From Agromyces soli (GTDB lineage Bacteria > Actinomycetota > Actinomycetes > Actinomycetales > Microbacteriaceae), in NCBI RefSeq assembly GCF_022811605.1, contig NZ_CP094533.1, positions 1,612,001 to 1,676,000 on the forward strand: a stretch of DNA of 64,000 nt, in the 5' to 3' direction. Every line of letters starts with the position of its first letter. Position 1 is the stretch's first letter. Below are positions 50,709 through 58,617 of the stretch, piece after piece. The translations under genes were made by a program, and so were the position numbers. The notes below the pieces were generated by a model. That model was not told the origin of the DNA and did not search any database. It was given only the letters and a program-made list of their open reading frames with translations.

Positions 50709-51710
50709 ATGACCACTCGCATCGCCATCAACGGATTCGGTCGGATCGGCCGCAACGTGCTGCGCGCGATCGTCGAGCGCGGCGCCGACTTCGAGGTCGT
50801 CGCGATCAACGACCTCACCGCCCCGGCCACGCTCGCGCACCTGCTGAAGTACGACAGCACCCTCGGCCGCTTCGACCGCGAGGTGTCCGTCGAGGGCGAG
50901 GCGCTCGTCGTCGACGGCGCGCGCATCCGGGTGCTCGCCGAGCGCGAGCCCGCGAAGCTGCCCTGGGGCGAGCTGAACGTCGAGCTCGTGCTCGAGTCGA
51001 CCGGCCGTTTCACCTCCGCCGACGCCGCCCGCGCCCACCTCGAGGCCGGCGCGAAGCGCGTGCTCGTCTCGGCGCCCTCCGACGGGGCGGACGCGACGAT
51101 CGCCTTCGGCGTCAATCACACCGACTACGACCCGGCCTTGCACACGATCGTCTCGAACGCCTCGTGCACGACGAACGCGCTCGCGCCGCTCGCGCACGTG
51201 CTCGACGAGCTCGCCGGCATCGAGCACGGCTTCATGACCACCGTGCACGCCTACACGCAGGAGCAGAACCTGCAGGACGGCCCGCACCGCGACCTGCGCC
51301 GCGCCCGCGCCGCCGGCGTGAACATCGTGCCGACCTCCACTGGCGCCGCGAAGGCCATCGGCCTCGTGCTGCCCGGCCTCGACGGCAAGCTGCAGGGCGA
51401 CTCGATCCGGGTGCCGGTGCCCGTCGGCTCCATCGTCGAGCTGAACACGACCGTCGCGAAGGATGTCACGCTCGACGAGGTGCTCGCCGCCTACCGCGCT
51501 GCCGCAGAGGGGCCGCTGCGCGGCATCCTCGAGTACACCGAGGACCCGATCGTCTCGAGCGACATCGAGGGCAACCCGCACTCCTCGATCTTCGACGCGG
51601 CCCTCACCCGGGTGCACGGCCGCCACGTGAAGGTCGTCGCCTGGTACGACAACGAGTGGGGCTTCTCCAACCGCGTCGTCGACTCGCTCGGGCTGCTCGC
51701 CGGCGCCTGA
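50709..51710 (+). CDS. gap: Glyceraldehyde-3-phosphate dehydrogenase
   Basis: A 333-residue NAD-dependent glycolytic enzyme. INGFGRIGRNVLRAIVERG starts the NAD fold, AINDLTAPATLAHLLKYDS holds the Asp for NAD specificity, and SNASCTTNALAPLAHVL carries the catalytic Cys near 153. The S-loop is GVNIVPTSTGAAKAIGLVLP, and the end is WYDNEWGFSNRVVDSL. No pgk or tpi neighbour is present, so this stands apart from the usual gap-pgk-tpi cluster and may be a second copy or the only one. A run of stem-loops follows the stop. Confidence 0.97.
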   Translation: MTTRIAINGFGRIGRNVLRAIVERGADFEVVAINDLTAPATLAHLLKYDSTLGRFDREVSVEGEALVVDGARIRVLAEREPAKLPWGELNVELVLESTGRFTSADAARAHLEAGAKRVLVSAPSDGADATIAFGVNHTDYDPALHTIVSNASCTTNALAPLAHVLDELAGIEHGFMTTVHAYTQEQNLQDGPHRDLRRARAAGVNIVPTSTGAAKAIGLVLPGLDGKLQGDSIRVPVPVGSIVELNTTVAKDVTLDEVLAAYRAAAEGPLRGILEYTEDPIVSSDIEGNPHSSIFDAALTRVHGRHVKVVAWYDNEWGFSNRVVDSLGLLAGA

Positions 51711-51858
51711 GCCCACGGGGCGGGGATGACGACCTCGCCCCACCGGCTTCCCGGGCCGCGCGCGACCTTCCCGCGCGCGCGTCCCGGGCGAGGCCGGATG
51801 CGTATCGACCGGTGTGGAGCCCGCTCGGTGCGCATCCGACTTCGTCCGAGCTGGAATG

Positions 51859-51899
51859 CGGGACGGGCCGGACCTCCTCGTGAGGTCCGGCCCGTCCCG
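51859..51899. terminator. Bidirectional terminator with neighbouring stem-loops
   Basis: Eighteen-base perfect arms (51859-51876 and 51882-51899; core GACGGGCCGGACCTC) with a five-base loop lie in the 201-base gap between convergent gap and the DUF2510 gene. Two further stem-loops precede it, at 51733-51740/51786-51793 and 51795-51802/51831-51838. Confidence 0.82.
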
Positions 51900-51911
51900 T
51901 GCGTGCGGCGA

Positions 51912-53087
51912 CTACTCGGTCGTGAAGACCGCGTCGTCGTAGTCGAAGCCCGGAGAGATCGTGTACGTGAGGGAGCTCGGGTCGGCCACGGACCACGCCT
52001 CGATCCAGGTGAGCGTCGCGCCGGGCTCGAGCGTCTCGGTCGGCGGCAGGCTGATCTCGCCCTGCGGGCCGTCGAAGTCGAAGATCGAGCTGCCGTACTC
52101 GCCGGCCGACACCAGCTCGCCGAAGGCGAAGACGTCGACCGCGGCGTCCGAGGTGTTCTTCAGCGTGACCGTGAAGTACACGTTGTCGGGGTACGTTGCC
52201 CCCGCCGCCAGCTCGGTCGGCGTGTACGGCGCGGGCGCCGAGACCGTGAGCTCGACGCCGTCGTCGTAGACGAAGGTCTCGCCGAAGCCGCTCGCGTCGG
52301 CCGGCGGATCGCTGGGAACGAGCTCCTCCTCGCTCGCCTCGGGCCAGCTGTCGGACGGATCCGACACGTACGGATCGCTGTTCGCCAGGCCGACGAAGAT
52401 CGACACGAGCAGCACGACGCCCGCGATGATCCCGCCGAGCACCGAGAGTCCGAGGGCGACGAAGCCCGGCCACTTCTGCTGCCCCGACATGAAGAACGAC
52501 ACGATCGAGAGGATGAATGCGATCACGAGCAGCACGAAGCCGATGAGCGTCACGAACGGGATGCAGACGCCGATCACGCCGAGCACGGCCACGCCGAGGG
52601 CGACGAGGCCGAGCACGTTCGTCTTCTTCGGGGCGACCGGCGTGTAGCTCCCGTAGGGGGCGGGCTGGGCACCGTAGGGCTGCTGTCCGTACGCCTGCTG
52701 TCCGTACGCCGGCTGGGCCCCGTACGGCTGCTGTCCGTACGCCTGCTGCGCCCCGTAGGGCTGCTGCGCCTCGTGCGTCTGCTGCGCGCCGTAGGCCTGC
52801 TGCCCGTACGCGGGCTGCGCCGCCGGGAACGCCGGGTTGCCCTCGACCGGCGGCACCGCGGCCGGTTCCGGCGCGGTCGACTCATCCGGCTGCGGCGCGA
52901 TCACCTCGGTCGTCGCGGCGGATGCCTCGGGTGCCGGCTCGGCAACGGGTTCTGCGGCGGGTGCTGCGGCAGGCTCGGGCTCGGGCAGCGGGGCGAAGTG
53001 CTCGGTCCAGCTCGCGCCGTCCCAGTAGCGAAGCCGGCCGGAGCCGTCGTCGTACCAGCCTGCGGGGGCGGTGTTCGGGTCGGTCAT
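51912..53087 (-). CDS. DUF2510 membrane protein with Gly/Gln/Tyr repeats
   Basis: A 391-residue protein. The N-terminal DUF2510 motif is APAGWYDDGSGRLRYWDGAS (residues about 7-26), followed by an Ala/Pro/Glu-rich linker. Residues about 95-150 are YGQQ/YGAQQ repeats. Two or three helices follow (residues 165-245), and the C-terminal extracellular DUF4352-like domain (290-391) contains NVYFTVTLKNTSDAAVDVFA. Function is unknown. The ATG at 53087 overlaps the stop of the thiamin fusion gene by four bases (ATGA), which fixes the start and puts it in the thiamin operon, an unexpected partner. Confidence 0.85.
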   Translation of the reverse strand: MTDPNTAPAGWYDDGSGRLRYWDGASWTEHFAPLPEPEPAAAPAAEPVAEPAPEASAATTEVIAPQPDESTAPEPAAVPPVEGNPAFPAAQPAYGQQAYGAQQTHEAQQPYGAQQAYGQQPYGAQPAYGQQAYGQQPYGAQPAPYGSYTPVAPKKTNVLGLVALGVAVLGVIGVCIPFVTLIGFVLLVIAFILSIVSFFMSGQQKWPGFVALGLSVLGGIIAGVVLLVSIFVGLANSDPYVSDPSDSWPEASEEELVPSDPPADASGFGETFVYDDGVELTVSAPAPYTPTELAAGATYPDNVYFTVTLKNTSDAAVDVFAFGELVSAGEYGSSIFDFDGPQGEISLPPTETLEPGATLTWIEAWSVADPSSLTYTISPGFDYDDAVFTTE

Positions 53088-55369
53088 GCTCCGATCGTGG
53101 CAGAAAGCGCGCGTGTCCCGCATCCTGGGGGTGCCGGGGCGTCATCCGCGGACGCCGCGAGCGGGGCCGCGAAGAACGCCAGCTCGAACTCCGCCGACCG
53201 GCGGAACGCCCGGTGCATCCGCTCCCGCACCTCCGGTGTCGCCGCCGCGGCGACACCGGTGACGAGCTCGATCGCCCGCTGCGTCGACACGGCGAACGAC
53301 GGCTCCGCGTACATCGCGAGCCAATCGGCGTAGGGATGCTCCGGCGAGCCGGGCTCGGGGCCGAAGTCGCCGGCCAGCAGCCGCCGGCCGAGGTCGTCGT
53401 AGATCCAGTAGCAGGGCAGCACCGCCGCGACGAGCTCCGGGTAGCCGCCGCGGGCCCCGCTCGCGAGCAGGTGGTCGAGGTAGCCGAGGTTCACGGCGTT
53501 CGGCTCGAACTCCGCGGCTGCGCCGCCCGTCGCGGCCCCGAGCGCCCCGGCCAGATCCCGCTCGTGCCGGGCGAGCTCGCCCGTCAGGCACTCGCGGGAG
53601 CCCGCGGCCCAGAACGCCTGCGCCGAGGCATCCGGGGCGAGTCGCGCCGCCTCGGCGAGCGCGCGGGCGTACTCGCGCAGGTAGTGCGCGTCCTGCGCGA
53701 GGTACTCGTCGAACGCGGTGCGCGGCAGGCTGCCGTCGGCGAGCCGGCGGATGAACGGCAGCTCGTCGATCGCCCGGCGCAGCTCGGCGATGTCCGCCCA
53801 CCACTCGGCCCCGAGCTCGGCCGGCGTGGGCGCCGTGTCGAGACCGCCGCGGGTCCAGAGCCCGGCGAAGTGGTGCACCGGCCCGTTCCCGCCGCCCACC
53901 TCGAGCGACGCCCCGTGCCGCAGGGACTCCCGCAGCCAGCGGCGCGCCTCGGCGACGGCGGGCTCCCATGCCCCGTGGCGCGCGCGGAGCGTCGCGATCG
54001 CGGAGGAGAGCGAGCAGCCCGTGCCGTGCGTCGCCCGCGTCGCGATGCGCTCGCCGTGGAACTCGACGATCTCCGCGAGCGCCGCGCCCGCGCGGGCGTC
54101 GACGAGCGCGTCGGGAGCCTCGGCGCCGCCGAGGTGGCCGCCTTTCGCGAGCACGAGCACCCCGGTCCGGGCGGACAGTGCGGTCGCCTGCTCCAGGGCG
54201 CTCGCCCAGTCGGCCGCGGGGCCGTCGGCGCCTGCGAGCACGGCGAGTTCCGCGAGGTTGGGGGTCACGAGGTCGGCGAGCGGCAGGAGCTCGCGCAGGG
54301 CCGCCTCGGCCTCCGGGTCGAGCAGGCGGTCGCCGCTCGTCGACACCATCACGGGATCGAGCACGACGAGCGGCGGGCGCACCCGCCCGAGCCACTCCGC
54401 GACCGTGCGGATCAGCTCCGCGTTCGCGAGCATGCCGAGCTTCACCGCGTCGACGATGAGGTCGTCGGAGAGCGCGTCGAGCTGGGCCAGCAGGGACGCG
54501 GCGGGCGGCACGTGCACGCTGCGCACGCCCCGGGTGTTCTGCGCGGTGAGCGCCGTGATCGCGGCCATGCCGTAGCCGCCGACCGCGGCGATCGACTTCA
54601 GATCGGCCTGGATGCCGGCGCCGCCGGAGGGGTCGCTGCCCGCGATGCTGAGCACCCGCGGGATGCGCGGCTCGTGCGCGGTGCGCGGGGTCGCCCCGCC
54701 CCGCCAGGCCGCCGCGAAGTCGGCGGCCTGGCGCCGCGGGTCCGGGGCCGCGCAGATCGCCGAGACGACCGCGAGGCCGGCAGCGCCCACGGCGCGCAGC
54801 GGCGCGGCATCCTCCAGGCGCACTCCGCCGATCGCGACGCACGGCACCGGCGCGCCCGCGGCATCCCGAGCCGCCGCCTGCAGCGCTGCGAAGCCCGCGA
54901 TGCCGAGGGCCGGCGGATGATCCGGCTTCGTCGAGGTCGGCCGCAGCACGCCCACACCGAGGTAGTCGACGGTTCCCGCGGGCAGGGCGGCCACCGCAGC
55001 GAGGTGCGCCGGCGTGTTGGCGGTGAGCCCGACGATCGCGTCCGGCCCGAGCTCGGCCCGCGCGCGGAGCACGGCCGCGTCGCCCTGCCCGAGGTGCACG
55101 CCGTCGACGCGCAGGCCCGCGGCGCGAGCCCGCAGCACGAGTTCGAGCCGATCGTTCACGACGAGCGGCACCCGGCCCGCGATCGCCTCGTCGAGCCGGG
55201 CGAGCAGGGCGAGGAGCTCCTCGTCGCTCGCGTGCTTGTCGCGCAGCTGCACGATCGTCGCACCGCCCGAGACGGCCGCCTCGACGGTCGCCGCGACCCC
55301 GCGCTCGCCGCAGAGCGCGGCGTCGGTCACGAGGTACAGCGACAGGTCGAGGGCGCGTCGGGCGCTCAC
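53084..55369 (-). CDS. thiED: Trifunctional ThiE-ThiD-TenA fusion (thiamin biosynthesis and salvage)
   Basis: A 761-residue protein with three domains. ThiE (1-205) shows [20 protein letters not shown] and [16 protein letters not shown]. The HMP-P kinase ThiD (230-490) shows [20 protein letters not shown] near 240 and [20 protein letters not shown]. TenA (510-750) shows [11 protein letters not shown] near 593, the active-site Cys of [12 protein letters not shown] near 653 and a Glu in EFELAFF near 729. It would hydrolyse salvaged aminopyrimidine or thiamin, phosphorylate HMP twice and join it to thiazole phosphate. The start overlaps thiM by four bases. Confidence 0.95.
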   Translation of the reverse strand: MSARRALDLSLYLVTDAALCGERGVAATVEAAVSGGATIVQLRDKHASDEELLALLARLDEAIAGRVPLVVNDRLELVLRARAAGLRVDGVHLGQGDAAVLRARAELGPDAIVGLTANTPAHLAAVAALPAGTVDYLGVGVLRPTSTKPDHPPALGIAGFAALQAAARDAAGAPVPCVAIGGVRLEDAAPLRAVGAAGLAVVSAICAAPDPRRQAADFAAAWRGGATPRTAHEPRIPRVLSIAGSDPSGGAGIQADLKSIAAVGGYGMAAITALTAQNTRGVRSVHVPPAASLLAQLDALSDDLIVDAVKLGMLANAELIRTVAEWLGRVRPPLVVLDPVMVSTSGDRLLDPEAEAALRELLPLADLVTPNLAELAVLAGADGPAADWASALEQATALSARTGVLVLAKGGHLGGAEAPDALVDARAGAALAEIVEFHGERIATRATHGTGCSLSSAIATLRARHGAWEPAVAEARRWLRESLRHGASLEVGGGNGPVHHFAGLWTRGGLDTAPTPAELGAEWWADIAELRRAIDELPFIRRLADGSLPRTAFDEYLAQDAHYLREYARALAEAARLAPDASAQAFWAAGSRECLTGELARHERDLAGALGAATGGAAAEFEPNAVNLGYLDHLLASGARGGYPELVAAVLPCYWIYDDLGRRLLAGDFGPEPGSPEHPYADWLAMYAEPSFAVSTQRAIELVTGVAAAATPEVRERMHRAFRRSAEFELAFFAAPLAASADDAPAPPGCGTRALSATIGA

Positions 55370-56226
55370 GCGGCGGCTCCGAGCGGCGCGCCGATCGAGA
55401 CGCGGGCGAGTGCGCGGAGCTCGGATGCCTCGACCGCGGTGAGCGCGTCGAGGAACCGTACGGCGAAGCTGCCGGGACCCGCAGCACCGTCGGCGGCGCG
55501 CTCGGCGGCCACCGTGTACGCGAGGTGCGCGGCGACGACGGCCTCGAGCGCGCCGGCACCGGTTCCGCGTGCGGCGCCGAGGAACGCCGCGACGACCGCG
55601 CCGAGGGCGCAGCCGCCGCCCGTGACGCGGGTGAGCAGCGCGTCGCCGTTCGCGAGGCGCACCGTGGCGGCGCCGTCCGTCACGAGGTCGACCGGGCCCG
55701 AGACGGCGACGACGGCGCCTGTGCGGCGGGCGAGCGCCGCGGCGGGTTCGGCCGCGGCATCCGTCTCGTCGGCGGCGTCGACGCCGCGGCCGCCCGCGCC
55801 GACCCCCGCGAGGGCGAGGATCTCGGAGGCGTTGCCGCGGATCGCGGCCGGGCGCAGTTCGGCGAGGTCGTGCGCGAGCTCCGTGCGGATCGGCAGCGCG
55901 CCGATCGCGACCGGGTCGAGCACCCAGGGCGTGCCGGCCTGGCGGGCGCCGGCGACCGCTTCGCGCGCGGCGGCGCGCTGCTCCGGCTGGGGCGTGCCGA
56001 GGTTCACGAGCAGGCCGCTCGCGACCGTCGCGAACGGTCCGGCTTCGCCGACGAGGTCGACCATGGCCGGGGCCGCGCCGATCGCGAGCAGGGCGTTCGC
56101 CGTGAAGTTCGTGACGACGGCGTTCGTGATGCAGTGCACCAGCGGCGTCGTCGATCGCACGAGGTCGAGCAGCTCGCCGCTCGTCTCGATGAGGTGGGCA
56201 GGGGCGATGGCGGCGTGCGTCTGCAT
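55366..56226 (-). CDS. thiM: Hydroxyethylthiazole kinase
   Basis: A 286-residue ribokinase-fold enzyme that phosphorylates thiazole alcohol to THZ-P for ThiE. The motif [20 protein letters not shown] near residue 30 is diagnostic. It also has [20 protein letters not shown] and the P-loop-like [17 protein letters not shown] near 195, although the usual active-site Cys of the GTGC motif appears here as GGGC. It is the first gene of the operon, directly behind a TPP riboswitch ending five bases before the ATG. Confidence 0.95.
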   Translation of the reverse strand: MQTHAAIAPAHLIETSGELLDLVRSTTPLVHCITNAVVTNFTANALLAIGAAPAMVDLVGEAGPFATVASGLLVNLGTPQPEQRAAAREAVAGARQAGTPWVLDPVAIGALPIRTELAHDLAELRPAAIRGNASEILALAGVGAGGRGVDAADETDAAAEPAAALARRTGAVVAVSGPVDLVTDGAATVRLANGDALLTRVTGGGCALGAVVAAFLGAARGTGAGALEAVVAAHLAYTVAAERAADGAAGPGSFAVRFLDALTAVEASELRALARVSIGAPLGAAA

Positions 56227-56230
56227 CGCG

Positions 56231-56306
56231 ACATCCCTTCGCTAGTCCGAACTAGATCAGGTTCGACGGGTGTGTTCTCAGCCGCGGTGCGGCACCCCGT
56301 GTCACT
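56231..56306 (-). promoter_or_regulatory. TPP riboswitch (THI element) before thiM
   Basis: On the minus strand the THI-box core is clear: an ACACGGGGTGCC stem, then the CTGAGA element and ACCCGTCGAACCTGATCTAG, followed by TTCGGACTAGCGAAGGGA. The element ends next to the ribosome site of thiM (AAGGGA), so translation repression by thiamin pyrophosphate is likely. It controls thiM, the ThiE-ThiD-TenA fusion and the coupled DUF2510 gene. Confidence 0.95.
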
Positions 56307-56410
56307 GTGGGCGAGCCTACCCCGTCCTTGACCTCGACCGCTGCGGGCCGCTAGGGTTCCAAGGCTGCGCCATCGCGCGGCAGCCCCGGAGTCTGAAAGC
56401 AGGTGGAATC

Positions 56411-56524
56411 GTGACCGTGTCTCTGCAGCGCACCTTCACGCCCGCCTTCGCCGAGCCCGCGAACGCGGGGCGCTACCAGCGCCCCGAAGCGAAGCTCGAG
56501 CAGGCTCTCGAGCCGGCACCCTGA
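56411..56524 (+). CDS. Candidate small protein, 37 residues, upstream of rtcB
   Basis: A 37-residue open frame with GTG start preceded by AGGTGG five bases upstream. The peptide has an aromatic/Pro-rich N-terminal half (LQRTFTPAFAEPANAGRYQR) and an amphipathic helical end. I do not recognise it. It sits 22 bases before the structured rtcB leader and could be a leader peptide whose translation affects folding, or an independent small protein. Function is unknown; coding status is uncertain. Confidence 0.45.
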   Translation: MTVSLQRTFTPAFAEPANAGRYQRPEAKLEQALEPAP

Positions 56525-56546
56525 CGCCAGCGAATCCATCGCCACC

Positions 56547-56672
56547 GTCACCCCGTGCCGCTTCGAGGCCCGGGGTGATTCCGTCTGCGCGCGACGGTGG
56601 ACCCTCGGGCCCGAGGACCCACCGGAGCGGAGCCCGTCACCGCGGGCTCCGGGAAAGCAGACAGGAATCACC
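56547..56672 (+). promoter_or_regulatory. Structured leader of rtcB: competing hairpin and SD-sequestering three-way junction
   Basis: Stem P1 pairs 56574-56582 with 56664-56672 (9 bp). It continues as 56583-56588 with 56657-56662 (6 bp), with A56663 bulged. P1 encloses P2 (56596-56600/56619-56623, extended by 56603-56608/56611-56616) and P3 (56628-56635/56644-56651, 8 bp). The rtcB ribosome site AGGA (56663-56666) is inside the 3' strand of P1. A competing hairpin, 56548-56555 with 56571-56578, overlaps the 5' strand of P1 by five bases. This layout fits a translational switch. I know of no named family; the claim rests on pairing alone. Confidence 0.65.
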
Positions 56673-56675
56673 ATC

Positions 56676-57842
56676 ATGGAGAGACTCTCCGATCGGCTCG
56701 TCTCCTGGGCGAGCCTGCTCGACGAGCAGACCGTCGCGCAGGCGCGCACCTCGTCGACGATGCCGTTCATCCACCCGCACCTGGCCCTGATGCCCGACGC
56801 CCACCTGGGCCTCGGTGCGACGGTCGGCTCGGTCATCCCGACACTCGGGGCGATCATCCCCGCCGCGGTCGGCGTCGACATCGGCTGCGGCATGATCGCC
56901 GTGCGGACCCAGTTCCACGCGTCCGAGCTGCCCGCCGACCGGCGGGAGCTGCGGGAGCAGATCGAGCGGGCCATCCCGCTGTCGGCGGGCAAGTACAACC
57001 GCAAGGTCGTCGCGACGGCGCAGCCCCGGATCGCCGAGCTCGAGGAGCTCGCGGAGCGCAGCGGCTTCGACCCGGCCTCCCACGCGGGGAACTGGCGGCA
57101 GCAGCTCGGCTCACTCGGCAGCGGCAACCACTTCATCGAGGTCTCGCTCGACGAGGTCGACCGGGTGTGGCTGTTCCTGCACTCCGGCAGCCGGGGCGTC
57201 GGCAACAAGATCGCCCAGCGGCACATCGGCATCGCCCGGCGGCTCGCGAAGCAGTGGTGGATCGAGCTGCCCGACCCCGACCTCGCCTACCTCGTCGAGG
57301 GCACGCCGGAGTTCACCCGGTACATCGCCGAGCTCCGGTGGGCGCAGCACTTCGCGCTGCTGAACCGGGAGGAGATGATGGACCGGGTCATCCGGCAGCT
57401 GTCCGAGTGGACCGGCGTGCCGGTGGAGGAGCAGGAGCGCATCAACTGCCACCACAACTTCACCGAGAGCGAGGAGCACTTCGGCAAGCGGGTGTGGGTG
57501 TCGCGGAAGGGCGCGATCCAGGCCGACGTCGGCCGGCCGGGCCTCATCCCGGGGTCGATGGGCACCGCCTCGTACGTCGTGGAGGGGCTCGGCGATCCGA
57601 TGTCGCTGAACTCCTCGCCGCACGGCGCGGGCCGGGAGTACTCACGGTCGAAGGCCAGGAAGACCTTCACCCACGAGCAGCTCCGGGAGGCGATGGTCGG
57701 TATCGAGTTCCGGGACACGGATGCCTTCATCGATGAGATTCCGCAGGCCTACAAGCCGATCGACCGGGTGATGGCGGATGCCTCGTCGCTCGTCGCGGTG
57801 CGGCACACGCTGCGGCAGATCGTCAACGTGAAGGGCGACTGA
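56676..57842 (+). CDS. rtcB: RNA-splicing ligase RtcB
   Basis: A 388-residue GTP-dependent RNA ligase joining 2',3'-cyclic phosphate (or 3'-phosphate) and 5'-OH ends. Metal and nucleotide residues are seen as GVDIGCGMIAV near 67-77, LGSGNHFIEVSLDEV near 148, HSGSRGVGN near 169 and INCHHNFTES near 257. PGSMGTASYVVEG lies near 293, and the guanylated His of SSPHGAGREYSR is near 316. The length is typical of actinobacterial RtcB. No RtcA, archease or Ro gene is nearby. The ribosome site AGGA lies nine bases before the ATG, in the structured leader. Confidence 0.97.
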   Translation: MERLSDRLVSWASLLDEQTVAQARTSSTMPFIHPHLALMPDAHLGLGATVGSVIPTLGAIIPAAVGVDIGCGMIAVRTQFHASELPADRRELREQIERAIPLSAGKYNRKVVATAQPRIAELEELAERSGFDPASHAGNWRQQLGSLGSGNHFIEVSLDEVDRVWLFLHSGSRGVGNKIAQRHIGIARRLAKQWWIELPDPDLAYLVEGTPEFTRYIAELRWAQHFALLNREEMMDRVIRQLSEWTGVPVEEQERINCHHNFTESEEHFGKRVWVSRKGAIQADVGRPGLIPGSMGTASYVVEGLGDPMSLNSSPHGAGREYSRSKARKTFTHEQLREAMVGIEFRDTDAFIDEIPQAYKPIDRVMADASSLVAVRHTLRQIVNVKGD

Positions 57843-57846
57843 CCCT

Positions 57847-57872
57847 GGTTCCCTGAGCTCGTCGAAGGGAAG
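57847..57872. repeat. REP-like imperfect palindrome
   Basis: TTCCCTGAGCTCGTCGAAGG with its complementary AGGGAA end (57849-57871) follows the rtcB stop. The same word family (CCTTCGACaaGCTCAGGG) recurs in intergenic regions of many high-GC genomes. It probably also acts as a weak terminator between convergent rtcB and the XRE gene. Confidence 0.6.
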
Positions 57873-57877
57873 CCCGC

Positions 57878-58414
57878 CTACGGGGACGGCGGCGTCACGG
57901 CGATGACGATCGTGGTGACGCCGTCGCTCTCGTTCACGTAGCGGTGCGGCTCGCGCGAGTCGAACGTGACCGACTCGCCGGTCGCGAGGGTCACCCGCTC
58001 GGCGCCGAGCTCGACGGTCAGCTCGCCGGAGATGACGTAGGCGCACTCGGTCGAGGGGTGGCCCCACAGCCGCGGCGAGGTCGCCTGCCCCGGCGGGATC
58101 TCGGCGCGCAGCACCTCGAGGTCGCCGCGTCCGGGCGTGAGCCGCTCGTAGGCGAAGCTGGCGTCGGCGACGCCGAGGCTGTGCCGTTCGCCGGGCCGGC
58201 TGATGTGGATGGCGGGCGCGTCGGGGTCGCTGAAGAGGGTCGCGATGGATGCCTCGAACACCTCGGCGAGCTTGCGCACGGAGCCGAGGCTCGGGTCGGC
58301 GGCGCCGTTCTCGATCTGGCTCAGCATGCTGACCGACAAGCCCGTCCGCTCGGAGAGCTCGCGGAGGGTCAGGCCCTTGGCCTGGCGCAGGGCCTTCAAT
58401 CGGTCACCGAGCAC
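57878..58414 (-). CDS. XRE-family regulator with cupin domain
   Basis: A 178-residue regulator. The N-terminal helix-turn-helix is LTLRELSERTGLSVSMLSQI (residues about 15-34). The C-terminal cupin (100-175) contains ATSPRLWGHPSTECAYVISG and VTFDSREPHRYVNESD. Such regulators sense small molecules such as polyamines, betaines or amino-acid derivatives. It is divergent from the oligopeptide-type ABC operon, which it likely controls. The GTG at 58414 follows GAAGGA about nine bases upstream. The ligand is unknown. Confidence 0.91.
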   Translation of the reverse strand: MLGDRLKALRQAKGLTLRELSERTGLSVSMLSQIENGAADPSLGSVRKLAEVFEASIATLFSDPDAPAIHISRPGERHSLGVADASFAYERLTPGRGDLEVLRAEIPPGQATSPRLWGHPSTECAYVISGELTVELGAERVTLATGESVTFDSREPHRYVNESDGVTTIVIAVTPPSP

Positions 58415-58468
58415 GCTGAGTCATCCTTCCTGTGCGTCCCCCGTCTGGGTGTGACGGGCGGCCGCGTT

Positions 58469-58496
58469 TTGACATGTGAGTCCGCACGTGTTTAAT
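58469..58496 (+). promoter_or_regulatory. Housekeeping-type promoter of the peptide transporter operon
   Basis: TTGACA (58469-58474) and TTTAAT (58491-58496) are separated by 16 bases, in an AT-rich island 120-150 bases before the binding-protein gene. Sequence downstream (58500-58530) has GGTACC and repeated TTGAA, possible regulator sites. Confidence 0.65.
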
Positions 58497-58617
58497 GTGC
58501 TTGAATTCATGGTACCTGGATTGAACATCATCCACACGACACCGGGCACTGACTGGCAGCGAGGCTGAGCGCTCCTCCAACTCCTTCGTCACCGTCGCCG
58601 ACCGGGGAAAGAAGCAC

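Noticed and set aside
52922..56245. 1107-codon plus-strand frame opposite the thiamin genes
   Set aside because: Antisense shadow of ThiM and the ThiE-ThiD-TenA fusion, which have clear catalytic motifs and a riboswitch.
56574..56672. tRNA or tmRNA gene in the rtcB leader
   Set aside because: The three-way junction lacks a T-loop, an anticodon arm of proper size and a CCA-bearing acceptor end; it fits a leader better.
56351..57232. 293-codon minus-strand frame opposite rtcB and its leader
   Set aside because: Ser/Arg-rich with no motif, antisense to rtcB.
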